Source of the DNA: Edaphochlamys debaryana
Taxonomy: Eukaryota > Chlorophyta > Chlorophyceae > Chlamydomonadales
Reading direction: 5' to 3'
Assembly: GCA_016858145.1 (NCBI GenBank)
Contig: JAEHOE010000148.1
Span: 1-64,000 of the forward strand
Length of the DNA stretch: 64,000 nt
The first letter of the stretch is position 1. Each line of letters begins with the position of its first letter. Shown one piece after another: positions 12,101-22,684 of this stretch. The translations under genes and the position numbers were made by a program. The notes under the pieces are model-generated. The model saw only the letters and a program-made list of their open reading frames with translations. It did no database searches and was not told the origin of the DNA.

Positions 12101-14348
12101 GCGCAGAGCGGGCCGATTTTGCGCGGAGGCGGGGTCCGCGGCCCCGGCTCCCGGCCTTCCCCCGGGTCTCCCAGAGCGCGCAGCGCTCGCCCCACCGCGT
12201 CCCCGCACTTCCCAAGCCTTCTCAACCCTTCATTACATATAATAGATGCTTGCAAGGGGGATGGCGGGCTTGGAACGGCCCGGCGCAGAGCGGGCCGATT
12301 TTGCGCGGAGGCGGGGTCCGCGGCCCCGGCTCCCGGCCTTCCCCCGGGTCTCCCAGAGCGCGCAGCGCTCGCCCCACCGCGTCCCCGCACTTCCCAAGCC
12401 TTCTCAACCCTTCATTACATATAATAGATGCTTGCAAGGGGGATGGCGGGCTTGGAACGGCCCGGCGCAGAGCGGGCCGATTTTGCGCGGAGGCGGGGTC
12501 CGCGGCCCCGGCTCCCGGCCTTCCCCCGGGTCTCCCAGAGCGCGCAGCGCTCGCCCCACCGCGTCCCCGCACTTCCCAAGCCTTCTCAACCCTTCATTAC
12601 ATATAATAGATGCTTGCAAGGGGGATGGCGGGCTTGGAACGGCCCGGCGCAGAGCGGGCCGATTTTGCGCGGAGGCGGGGTCCGCGGCCCCGGCTCCCGG
12701 CCTTCCCCCGGGTCTCCCAGAGCGCGCAGCGCTCGCCCCACCGCGTCCCCGCACTTCCCAAGCCTTCTCAACCCTTCATTACATATAATAGATGCTTGCA
12801 AGGGGGATGGCGGGCTTGGAACGGCCCGGCGCAGAGCGGGCCGATTTTGCGCGGAGGCGGGGTCCGCGGCCCCGGCTCCCGGCCTTCCCCCGGGTCTCCC
12901 AGAGCGCGCAGCGCTCGCCCCACCGCGTCCCCGCACTTCCCAAGCCTTCTCAACCCTTCATTACATATAATAGATGCTTGCAAGGGGGATGGCGGGCTTG
13001 GAACGGCCCGGCGCAGAGCGGGCCGATTTTGCGCGGAGGCGGGGTCCGCGGCCCCGGCTCCCGGCCTTATCCCGGGTCTCCCAGAGCGCGCAGCGCTCGC
13101 CCCACCGCGTCCCCGCATTTCCCAAGCCTTCTCAACCCTTCAGTACATATAATAGATGCTTGCAAGGGGGATGGCGGGCTTGGAACGGCCCGGCGCAGAG
13201 CGGGCCGATTTTGCGCGGAGGCGGGGTCCGCGGCCCCGGCTCCCGGCCTTCCCCCGGGTCTCCCAGAGCGCGCAGCGCTCGCCCCACCGCGTCCCCGCAC
13301 TTCCCAAGCCTTCTCAACCCTTCAATACATATAATAGATGCTTGCAAGGGGGATGGCGGGCTTGGAACGGCCCGGCGCAGAGCGGGCCGATTTTGCGCGG
13401 AGGCGGGGTCCGCGGCCCCGGCTCCCGGCCTTCCCCCGGGTCTCCCAGAGCGCGCAGCGCTCGCCCCACCGCGTCCCCGCACTTCCCAAGCCTTCTCAAC
13501 CCTTCATTACATATAATAGATGCTTGCAAGGGGGATGGCGGGCTTGGAACGGCCCGGCGCAGAGCGGGCCGATTTTGCGCGGAGGCGGGGTCCGCGGCCC
13601 CGGCCCCCGGCCTTCCCCCGGGTCTACCAGAGCGCGCAGCGCTCGCCCCACCGCGTCCCCGCACTTCCCAAGCCTTCTCAACCCTTCAATACATATAATA
13701 GATGCTTGCAAGGGGGATGGCGGGCTTGGAACGGCCCGGCGCAGAGCGGGCCGATTTTGCGCGGAGGCGGGGTCCGCGGCCCCGGCTCCCGGCCTTCCCC
13801 CGGGTCTCCCAGAGCGCGCAGCGCTCGCCCCACCGCGTCCCCGCACTTCCCAAGCCTTCTCAACCCTTCATTACATATAATAGATGCTTGCAAGGGGGAT
13901 GGCGGGCTTGGAACGGCCCGGCGCAGAGCGGGCCGATTTTGCGCGGAGGCGGGGTCCGCGGCCCCGGCCCCCGGCCTTCCCCCGGGTCTCCCAGAGCGCG
14001 CAGCGCTCGCCCCACCGCGTCCCCGCACTTCCCAAGCCTTCTCAACCCTTCATTACATATAATAGATGCTTGCAAGGGGGATGGCGGGCTTGGAACGGCC
14101 CGGCGCAGAGCGGGCCGATTTTGCGCGGAGGCGGGGTCCGCGGCCCCGGCTCCCGGCCTTCCCCCGGGTCTCCCAGAGCGCGCAGCGCTCGCCCCACCGC
14201 GTCCCCGCACTTCCCAAGCCTTCTCAACCCTTCAATACATATAATAGATGCTTGCAAGGGGGATGGCGGGCTTGGAACGGCCCGGCGCAGAGCGGGCCGA
14301 TTTTGCGCGGCGGCGGGGTCCGCGGCCCCGGCCCCCGGCCTTCCCCCG
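6139..14348. repeat. Giant tandem array of ~182-bp units (about 45 copies)
   Basis: A unit of 182 bp recurs about 45 times. The marker atgcttgcaagggggatgg appears at 6239, 6422, 6603, 6785 and so on to 14248, with spacings of 181, 182 or 183. The leftmost copy is cut at its gctcccggcc segment (6139) and joins the LINE linker; the rightmost diverges after cccccgg (14348). Copies are nearly identical and vary at a few diagnostic sites: gtctccc/gtctacc, cagcgctc/cagctctc, gaggcgggg/gaagcgggg, tcattac/tcaatac. Each unit has one AT-rich island (tacatataatag) in otherwise very GC-rich sequence; read on the minus strand it supplies a TATA-like box pointing at the LINE. Long open frames on both strands are by-products of GC content, since 182 is not a multiple of three. 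It could be LINE promoter monomers or an independent satellite of nucleosomal period. Confidence 0.97.
8242..10971. repeat. Higher-order duplication within the 182-bp array (offset ~2003 bp)
   Basis: The four-unit block 8242-8970 and the block 10245-10971 share the same run of unusual variants: a gacccc variant with gtctacc, then gagcag with cagctctc, then gaagcgggg with cccccaccccc and ctcacccc, then a ggcccccgg unit with an indel near the ccttctcaaccc segment. The offset is 11 units plus one base. This indicates block duplication by unequal exchange, beyond simple monomer turnover. Units from 11336 to 12973 are almost all identical, which suggests recent local homogenisation. Confidence 0.75.
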
Positions 14349-15107
14349 GCCAGGTCCGCGGCGGGCGCCGCTGCTGGCGGAGGCGGCAGCGGGGGAGTGG
14401 GGGGGGAAGTGGCGGCAGGCGCCGCGGCGGGGGCCGCGGCGGGAGTCGCCGCTGGTTGAGCCGACTTGCGGGGCGAGGCAGGCGAGGAGGCGGCACACGC
14501 CGCGGCGACGGCCGCGGCGTTGCTGCGTCTTCCTATCGTTCCTTCCTGTCGGCACCCGTCCTTGTCCTGGCTGAGTGGTTGATTGCTGACGGCTCATCTC
14601 TTGCCTGCGGTTTTTCTTGCAGAGTTTGCGGGGATCTCTGTGGTTTCAGGCCTGTCCAATCTGAATTCAAGTTTGGAACTTGCGAGTCACTTCAATTGAA
14701 GGAGAGCTTGTAAGCCTTACATTGCAAGGCCTCTCTTCACCTGTATGCGCACCCATTCAAGCCCAAGCATTCAGGTATCCTGCCTCGTCGCATGGGCGCG
14801 AAGTAGCCAGTCACTGCAGTGACGCCCCAGTGACTTCAGTCCGCCTTGCACCCTTGTTGCCCTCTGCTGGCTGCGGGTGCTACTGGTTGCAAGCGCCATC
14901 CCGGCTCCCAGTACACCCCCGAGGGCACATCTGAACCCGCAGCTTCAGGTCTAGACCCCAGGCCTCTGGCCCCGACCACGCTCACAGTCCTCGACTGTCG
15001 GCTCCCATGTCCCCGCCTCCTTCAGCTCCCGCCACCGCGTCCCTCCCGCCCCCCTTCACGCCCCCAGCTCCAGCCCCAGCTCCGCCCCCTCGCCCCCTCC
15101 AGCCCCC
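14349..15107. other. Spacer: flank of the array and 3' region of eIF2A
   Basis: The first ~180 bp (to about 14530) is extremely GC-rich and compositionally simple. From about 14560 the base composition becomes ordinary and non-repetitive. No protein or RNA gene is recognisable. The minus strand carries TGTAA (plus ttaca at 14717-14721) about 390 bp past the eIF2A stop. TGTAA is the usual polyadenylation signal of chlorophyte algae, so this may be the eIF2A 3' end. Confidence 0.4.
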
Positions 15108-18100
15108 TCACGCCCCCAGCTCCGCCAGCTCCGCCAGCAGCGCCGCCTCCCCCGCCAGCTTCTCGTGCTGCTCGGGGGTGAGCGCGTTGTCGCCTGGGGG
15201 GAGGGGTGGTGGTGGTGGTGTGTGTGGGGGGTGTTGTACTGTGTGAGGAGTTGGGTTGGGTTGGGTTACTGCAGTTGGGCGCACAGGGTGCGGCGCAGCG
15301 CTCGGCCTAGAGCCTGGAGCGGCAGCAGCATCGATCCGAGGCCCACCCCCACAACTCCTGCTTCCCAAGGCCGGGCGCCTCGCATCAGCCTCACCGCGGC
15401 CCCGCACTCCCTCTCCCCCACCCCACCCTGCGCCGCCCGCTTGCCCCCCCTCCCTCTCCCTCCCTCCCCACCACCGCATCACCCTGCGCCGCCCTCTTCA
15501 GCCTCCCCTGCCCTGCTCCCCCCTCCGCTCCACCCTCCGTTCCCCCCTCCAACCCCCCGCCCTACCCTGCGCCGCCCTCTCAACCTAAGCCCTCCCCCCG
15601 TTTACCCCCCCCTCTCCCTCCCCTCCCCCCCCCGCCCCACCCTGCGCCGCCCGCTTGTCCTTGAGCTCCTGCACCTGCCGCAGCTTCTTCTGCAGCGCCC
15701 GGGCCCGCTTCTGCCGGGACTCCTCGTCGTTGGCGGGGGAGGGGGCGGGGGCCGCGTCCTGGGGGGGAGGCGGGAGGACGAGGAGGGGGAGGGAGGAGGG
15801 AGGAGGGGGTGAGACGGGGGGACGGTGCGGAGCGTGCAGAGGGAGAGGTCGGGGGGCGGTGGAGGAGGGAGGCGCGCAGACAAGCGCTGTCGTTGGCCAT
15901 GCACACACGCAGAAGTGAACGCGCACAACAGGCATCCCCGGTCCTTCCCCCCCCTGCATGCCCCGCCCATCCCAAGGTTCCTCCCCCCCCTCTCCACGCA
16001 CCTGCACCGACACGCCGGCCACGCCCGCCGCCGCCGCGTCCACGCCGTCGCCACTCGCCTCCCCGGCCCCCCCCTCGCCGTCCTCGCTCGGCTCCTCGCC
16101 CCCCGCGCCGCCCTTCTTCCCGCGCGAGCGCCGCTTGGCGTTCTTGGAGGCGGCCTTGGTGTTGCCGCCCGCAATGAACTCCGCGCCTGGGCGGTTGGCG
16201 GTTGGGCGGGGCCAACGGACAACGAGCAACGGTCAGGTGGACGAGCGGGCCGCATGCGCGGAGGCTAGGGAAGCGGGACTGAGCAGGTCCACGGCAAGGG
16301 CTGCCCCAGGGCAGGGCAGGGCAGGGCAGGGCAGGGTGGGGGGGAGGGGGGAGAGCGGCCCCGGAGCTGTGGTGGCCGGTCCCGCCCCCCTCCACGCCCC
16401 TTCCCCCCGTCTCCTTGCCACCTTCTTTCAACCCTGCCCCGCGATCTCCTGGCAACGCGACGCCATCTCTGTCACTCCCAAACCTTCCACCCCGCCCCGC
16501 CCCCTGCACCGCTTCCCCCCCCACATCTGCCCCCCCCATATCCTTCCCCCCCTTTCCCTCGCCCCCTCCCGACCCCCCCCCCTCCTGACCCCACCCCCTT
16601 ACACCACCTCAAACCCACCTGGCGGCAGCGCGCTCCTGCCCCCCGCCCCCGCCCGTATGCGCCCCGGCTTGTCGTCCTCGTCGCGGGCCAGAGAGAACTT
16701 GGCCGAGGGGGCCACGGCGGTGACGCCCGCGGCCCTGGGGGTGTGGGGTGTGGGGTGTGGGGTGTGGGGTGTGGGGTGTGGGGTGTGGGGTGTGGGGTGT
16801 GGGGTGTGGGGTGTGGGGTGTGGGGTGTGGGGTGTGGGGTGTGGGGTGTGGGGTGTGGGGGTGGGGGTCGATGTGTGGGCGTATGTGGGGTGTGGGGTGG
16901 GGGTGGGGGGTGTGAGGTGGAGGGGGGGAAGGTGAGAGACAGGGGCGGGCGGGTGGGACGCGGAGGGCGCAGGACCCTTCCCACGGGGTGCCCCCCACGG
17001 CTCTTGGGACCCTGACCCGTGCGCCCAATCCGCTTCTATCCGCTGCCCCCATTCCCCTTCCCCCCCAAAGTACACACCTGAGGTGGGGCGGCACGCACTC
17101 CGGCCCAACGGCTTTCCTCTCTAATCCTTCCCCCTCCCCACCCCCTCCCCCTCCCCTCTCCCCCTCCCCCCCCTCGCCCCCACCTGAGGTGCGGCGGCAC
17201 GTACTGCGGCCGCGCGGGTGCCTCGGTGCTGGCCTCCCCCCGCGCCACTGCGTTGAGGCGCTCGGGGGACTGAGGGCGGTCGGCGAAGGCGCCGGGCGGG
17301 GCGGGGCGCCAGGCGGCCTCGAGCAGAGTGGCGAAGGGATACACGCCCTTCTGCTCGCCTGGGGGTGGGGGGGGGCCGGCGGGGTGGGGGGTTTGAGGGG
17401 GTTTGGGAGGTGCAGGGGTTGGGGGTTGGGGGGGTGCGTGGGGGGGCTGGCGGGGTGGGGGGAGTGCAGGGGTTTGGGGGGTGCAGGGTTTGGGGGGTGA
17501 GTGGGCTCCCTTGCCCGGGACACAGCAACGGCTAGGAGGCCGTGAGAACTGCGGCCCTCTTGTCTCCCCCCTCTCCCCCCCCCCTCTTATCTGCATCCCC
17601 CCCCTCTTGCCTCCCCCCTCTCCCCCCCCCTCACCGTAGTAGGTGAAGACCTTGACGTTGTTGTCCACGCGCAGGCGGGGGGCGGTGGTGGCGGTGAGCA
17701 GCAGGCGGCCGTCGGGGGACCACTCGGCGCTGACGGCGGGGGAGCGCACGGCGCCCATCTGCTTGCAGCTGCCGCTGGCCTTGCGGTCGTAGAAGACGAT
17801 CTCGCCTGGGGAGAGGAGGGGAAGGGGAGAGGGGAGGGGGGAACAAGGGGGGGAGGGGGGTTGGGGTACGGGGAACAGGGGGACGGGAGGAAGGGGTCTG
17901 GTCCGCGTCTTGCCGGACGCCCACGCCCTTGGGGTGGGGAGGTGAGAACCGGAGGTGGTGGTGGGAGGAGGTGGTGGGAGGAGGTGGTGGGAGGAGGTGG
18001 TGGGAGGAGGTGGTGGGAGGAGGTGGTGGTGGAAGCCAATGCCCGAGAGCCGGCAACAGCGGGCAGTGGCGGCCGGTCCATGTCCCGTGTGCGGCTGGGG

Positions 18101-21100
18101 GACCCTGCGTACCGGGACGCCTCGGCGGGGGCCTCAGCCCACTCCGCCGGTCTCTTCAATTCTGGATCCTGGATTTGGGAATCTGGATTCTGGATCCCGC
18201 CACACGTGTGTGACACTCTTACCCGGCAGGTTGCCGAATCCCGCGATCGCGAAGAAGCGGCCGAAGGGGTTCCACCGCACCATGTTGTACGGCCCGGATC
18301 CCAGGTCGTACACGGGCTGGGGGTGAGAGGCGTGAGGGCGTGAGGGCGTGAGGGCGTGAGGGCGTGAGGGCGTGAGGGCGTGAGGGCGTGAGGGCGTGAG
18401 GGCGTGAGCATGGAGCGGGCGGGCAAACTAGGGGTTTACTGTGACGCCAGCCGTGCGCATGTCCGCACTGCACGCGCGCACGGCTCCTACTCCTTTCGCC
18501 CTTTCGCCCTCAAGGCATTCACTCGTGTACGCTCACAGCTGCCCGCACCGCACCTTGCAGGCGGCGTTGAAGAGCGTCACCTTGGCGGGCATGAAGCCTG
18601 GGGGGGGGAGGGAGGGGGTGTGGTTTTCGTTTTTTGAGCGGAGGGCCGTGGGTGCGAGGGTGCGAGGGGGGAGGGCTGCCCTCTGCCGCCCTCATGCCCC
18701 GTTCCCTTTCAGCGGGTGCTGGCCTCTGCGCGGAAGCCCTGCCCTCCCTCTCGTGTTTTCAGACACGGCAGACACGGTTGCCGAAACACACGGGGCCTCC
18801 CGCACCCCCCTCTGCCCCCCCCCCCTTCCCCACCCGCCACTGCGATGAAGAAGTCCCCCGCGGGCGCCCACTGCACGTCGTGCACCGGGCCCTCCTTGGG
18901 CAGAGGCACCTGGGGGGGGGGGGGGACGGGGGGGGGGGGAGAGGGGTGTTTGAAGCTGAGCGGGAGAGCGTCTCGTTATTAGTGGGAGGAGAGGGGTGTT
19001 GGGGGGAAGGGGAGCGGGGGTAGTGTGAGGGGAGGTCTGTGCCGGCCGTGACGAGGTGGGTGTCGGAGAGAGGGCCAAGGCAGTGCGCAGGCTGAGAGCT
19101 GGGCTCACTGCGGGAAGGCAGAGAAGGATTATGAGGGACGTGTCCTCCCCATGATACCCCCGTGATCACGGCAACTCGCGACCCTCGTCCTGGCCCTCCC
19201 TGCTGCCCCGGGTGGGGCCCACACACACACTCGCTCGCCTCCCACTTTGTTCCTCCCCTCCCTCCCCTCCCTTCCATCCCCCCCTTTGCCCCTTCTCCTT
19301 CTTCCCCTTCCCCCCAACCCCGGCCGCACCTGCACCGCCTCATCCGCCTTGGCCGGGTCCGAGGGCAGGTAGTGCAGCTTCTGCTCGCCGTAGTACGACT
19401 GTACGGGGTACGGGGTACGGCACGTACGGGGTATGGGCGGGTGCGTAATGGTTAGCCACAGAGACGCCGGACGATCGCAGGTGCTGTCGCCGCAACTCTT
19501 CCCTCCCCTGCCCTTAGGCAACCATAACACCCACGCACTGCTACCTCGGCCAACTCAGGGGTATCGGGGTATCCTTACACCTGAGTGAACCCGTGCCCTC
19601 CCCTACTACTCACCACTAGTCCACACAGTCCCTGCTCCTTACCCCATGCTTCCACCCAGCCACCCTGACAACCCCAGTCCCACAGGCCCGCCCCCCACCC
19701 CCTCCCTCCCTGTCCCCCCCACCTGGTTGGTTGCGTCGTAGTCTGCGTACGCCAGCACCAGGCAGGCGCTTCCGGTGCTGTTCCACATGAGCTTGGCGCC
19801 TTGGGGTGGGGGGGAGGGTCGGGTGGATGTGTGGGAGGGGGTAGTTTGAAGCTGACAGGCATCGTGTCGGATCAGGTTGGGTGGGGGTTGGGTGCAGGGG
19901 GGGTGCAGGGGGGGCGAAGGCCCGGGGCGAAGGCAAGGAGTGGGGCTAGGGGAACAGCCTGCATAGGGCCAACGCGGCGACGACGCCTCTCGGGTGCGCC
20001 TGGCCCGCCTGGCTCTTCGCCTCACGTGCGCCCTACCCCCCCCCCCCCCCACACACACACACACACAAACTCCCCCCTCCACGCCCCCCTCCCCACCGTT
20101 GGTCCTGAAGAAGCTCTTCCGCACAGAGGGCTGCGGCTCGGGGGCGTCACCGCCCATGGGGTAGATCCCGGCGGCAGCTGGGGGAAGGGGGGTAGGGGGG
20201 TACGTTTTCGAGCGTCTTGAAGTTAGTGGAGGGTGTAGGGGGGCGGGGGCGGTTAGACAAAGGATTGAGTGTAGGATTGGGCTTGCGTACCGTCCATGCC
20301 GGCGGCGGCTGGGGCAGGGGGCGTGGGGGCACTCACGACTGCAGGTGGCTGCCGTCCCCACCGCCGCCCCTCCCTCGTCCACCCCTGCGAACGATTCTTC
20401 GACCCGTCCCTCCCACCCAACGAGCCCCATCCCCCTCGATGCCCCTCTTCCTGCCCCCCGCCCCTTTATTCCCCCTCCCTCCCCCCTCACCCCCTCACCC
20501 GGTGCACCCTTGACCTCGGGGATGAAGGCCGCCAGTGGCGCCACGGAGGCCCCGGGCGGGGGCGGCGCGGGGCTCAGGGCCACCCCCGTCACCCCCTTGA
20601 TGGTCACCTTGCGGTAGGCTGGGGGGGGGGGGTGCGAAAGAGGAAGGGGGGGATGAAGGAGGCGGTGAAGATGATGGATGGGCGGGTGGGATGGCACGTG
20701 TGTGGCGGACTGCTCACAGCGTGCCCAGACCAGAGCTCCTGCCTCCATTCCTGCACAGCCTCCAAACTGCGAACCCCTCTACCCTCAACAAAACGACAAG
20801 GCTGCTCGTCCCTAGCGTCCCTTCGGGACCCCCCAGCCTCAGCCCCAGCCCCCTGGGCCCCCAACCCACACACCCCTCCTCCCCCTCCTCTCCCCCCATC
20901 TACCCCCAACCCCCTCCCCCGAACCCCCCGCCCCCATCCCCTTCCCCGCCCAACCCCCTCCTCCACCCACTCGCGAACCCGTCCGCCCGCGAGTACACGT
21001 GCAGCGTGTTGGTGACGCAGTGCACGAAGGCGCCGTCGTCGTGCGCCCAGTGCAGCGCCGGCCAGGCGTCCTTGGACACCTGCTTCTGGGCCAGCGAGAA

Positions 21101-22087
21101 GACCAGGGAGCCGGAGGCCAGGTCCCACACCTGGTGTGTGGGGGGGGGAGGGTTGGAGGGGGAGGGAGTGGGGGGGGTTGAGGGTAGGGGTTGAGGGGGT
21201 AACTTGGCAGCCCCCTGGTAGTACTTTCCCGCACGCCCAGCTGGAGCGCCCGGGCCTCCCCCAACCCCTGTGTTCAACCCTGCCCCTTCCCCTCTGCCCT
21301 CCTCCCCGGCCCAGTCCCCTCGGGCCCCCTCCACCCCAAACGTTGGAACCCCCCACCGTCACAACCCTTCCCAACCACCCCGTCTCCCCCGGCTCCACCG
21401 CCCCCTCTCCTCCCCCCACCTTGAGGTTCTTGGCCTGGCTGCCGTCCTCCGCTTTGCCCGGCCGCTGGCACGTGACCAGGAACGCGCCCGTGCTGCTCAG
21501 CGCCGTCAGCACCACACCCGGCTCAGCGATCTCCACGGCCTGGGGGGGGCGGGCGACGCGAGGGCCAGCGTCCATGCTCGGCACATGGTGGGATGGCTAT
21601 CACCGACGGTCGGGGAACGGGCAGGCAGCCAGGAAGGGGCGTGCAGAGGCTACGTCGAGGTGCCCCGGGATAAGGCGGGGCGTGGGTTGGAAGGGAAGGG
21701 TCGGGGGGGTGGGGGGAGGGGGCGGAGGCTCAAGGAGGGCAGGGAGGGTCTCACCGGCTGCGCCATGCCCAGGTCCACCAGGCGCACATCGGCCTGCCCG
21801 CTGGCGACCAGCTTGCTACCATCCGTCGTGCACAGCAGCGACGAGCCCGCACATAGCCTGCGCGACACAGCACGACCAGCGTTCGGTGCATGCGCCGGCG
21901 CGACAGCGATCGAGCGGGCGGACGCACTCTCTGGGGGCCGGGTCGCCGACAGTTATGAGCTGAATGCCCTCGGGCGTACGTCCTGCAGTGAAGCGGCCAA
22001 CCTAATAAGTTTAGGGCAGGCGGTTCTGAAATGGCAGGCGCAAGTTTGGGTCTGCAGCAGCGGCGTACCTAGGATTTGACAGCTCAT
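15108..22087 (-). CDS. EIF2A: Eukaryotic translation initiation factor 2A (eIF2A), 18 exons
   Basis: eIF2A is a cytosolic WD-repeat-like beta-propeller protein that can bring initiator tRNA to the 40S subunit in non-canonical initiation. Exons (minus order): 22087-22069, 21982-21928, 21857-21755, 21539-21420, 21130-20971, 20618-20499, 20177-20097, 19799-19723, 19398-19330, 18909-18834, 18597-18554, 18316-18223, 17805-17635, 17358-17184, 16734-16619, 16186-16002, 15758-15641, 15193-15108. All phases agree and give about 622 residues (human about 585). Diagnostic segments are SYYGEQKLHYLPSD, GFMPAKVTLFNAACK, EWSPDGRLLLTATTAPRLRV, YVPPHLR and the C-terminal helix KRARALQKKLRQVQELKDK followed by LTPEQHEKLAGEAALLAEL. 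The ATG at 22087 was chosen because MSCQILG plus exon 2 (RTPEGIQLITVGDP) matches the family's N-terminal start in phase. The gene is divergent from the next plus-strand gene. Introns are short and rich in simple repeats. Confidence 0.93.
16737..16862. repeat. (TGTGGGG)n minisatellite in an eIF2A intron
   Basis: The plus strand carries about 17 near-perfect copies of the 7-mer ggggtgt from about 16738, trailing into related G-rich sequence to about 16915. It lies in the intron just upstream (gene sense) of the exon ending at 16619 and abuts its acceptor. In gene sense it is a C-rich CCCCACA tract, so it also serves as the polypyrimidine tract. The G-rich strand could fold into G-quadruplexes. 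Confidence 0.95.
17078..17206 (-). repeat. Duplicated exon end in an eIF2A intron
   Basis: In gene sense the exon end CAGTACGTGCCGCCGCACCT plus CAG|GTGGGG (17206-17184) recurs as GAGTGCGTGCCGCCCCACCT plus CAG|GTGTGT at 17100-17078, an offset of 106 bp. It would encode ECVPPHLR in place of QYVPPHLR and keeps a usable GT donor. Confidence 0.82.
17950..18033. repeat. 13-bp GGTGGTGGGAGGA minisatellite in an eIF2A intron
   Basis: About six tandem copies of a 13-bp unit (ggtggtgggagga) lie in the intron between the exons at 18223-18316 and 17635-17805. The repeat is purine-rich on the plus strand and pyrimidine-rich in gene sense. Confidence 0.9.
18323..18410. repeat. 8-bp (CGTGAGGG)n minisatellite in an eIF2A intron
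   Basis: About ten copies of cgtgaggg follow directly upstream (gene sense) of the acceptor for the exon at 18316-18223. In gene sense they give CCCTCACG repeats that form part of the 3' splice region. Confidence 0.93.
18938..18992 (-). repeat. Shared intron 3'-end motif, copy in eIF2A intron 18910-19329
   Basis: In gene sense this reads CCCACTAATAACG, then CGCTCTCCCGCT, then CAGCTTCAAACACCCC, followed by a C-rich tract and the AG of the exon starting at 18909. Almost the same series occurs in a DPH2 intron (42895-42946). A partial copy lies in the eIF2A intron at 19830-19880. It contains a CTAAT/CTAAC-like branch-point candidate. Confidence 0.8.
19830..19880 (-). repeat. Shared intron 3'-end motif, partial copy in eIF2A intron 19800-20096
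   Basis: In gene sense the stretch reads CACGATGCCTGTCAGCTTCA, then AACTACCCCC, and then a C-rich run to the acceptor of the exon starting at 19799. It matches the GATGCTCT...TCAGCTTCAAACACCCC core of the copies at 18938 and 42895 but is more diverged upstream. Confidence 0.6.
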
Positions 22088-22684
22088 CGTAGTAATTTGT
22101 GCAGCGAAAGCCTGCCCAATTGTGTGAAACGTCGCGCTACTGCAGGGGCGAGGGGCTGGGCTGCGATGCCGATCCGCGTGACCGACACGCAAAGAGAACA
22201 TGCGCTGGGGCGCCGGATGGAGGGCAAACGAGCAGGCGGCTGATAAGTGAGAGGGAAGGGGGAATAGGCAGGGGAGGAGAGGGGCAGAGGATGCACGTGG
22301 TTGGGTGGGAGGGGGCTTAAGAGGAGGGGGGGAACGGGGTGGGTGGTGGGCACGGAGCACGGGCGTCCTGAACCTGCCCTGCGCGCTGGTTGCAGCCGGG
22401 ACTAGCCTATCGCCCGAGCGCACTGTAACCAAGGATCCAAGGTCAGTCAAGTCTGAGGAGCCCGACCCCCCGGCGCCATAGTGCTATCAGGGGAAGCCAG
22501 AGACCCCGTGGGGAAAGTCGCACACGAACCCCTGACGCGGCACGGCCTTCGGCAGGGCGACTAAGGCGGCCGACTTGTTACAGATAGATATCAGTAGAGA
22601 GCTTTCGTGTGTCAGCATCGGCATTCTACTTACCGCTATTGCTTTAGGACTGCTTCAACTTGGTGAACTGCAGTCGGCGCAGCT
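22088..22684. promoter_or_regulatory. Bidirectional promoter region between eIF2A and the lysine-rich gene
   Basis: The 597 bp between two divergent start codons must hold both 5' UTRs and both promoters. The sequence is less GC-rich than its surroundings, with stretches such as acagatagatatcagtagag near 22580. No canonical TATA box could be assigned with confidence. No gene is visible in it. Confidence 0.5.

Noticed and set aside
6239..14250. Dozens of open frames of 116-301 codons on both strands across the tandem array
   Set aside because: They are by-products of a stop-poor GC-rich 182-bp unit. Frames rotate between units because 182 is not a multiple of three, and the products have no domain.
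6139..14348. CRISPR array
   Set aside because: Units are contiguous with no unique spacers, the period is far too long, and the context is a eukaryotic nuclear genome.
22069..22087. Direct splice of eIF2A exon 1 to the exon at 21857
   Set aside because: The phase does not agree. A 55-nt exon at 21982-21928 fixes the phase and adds the expected N-terminal RTPEGIQ segment.
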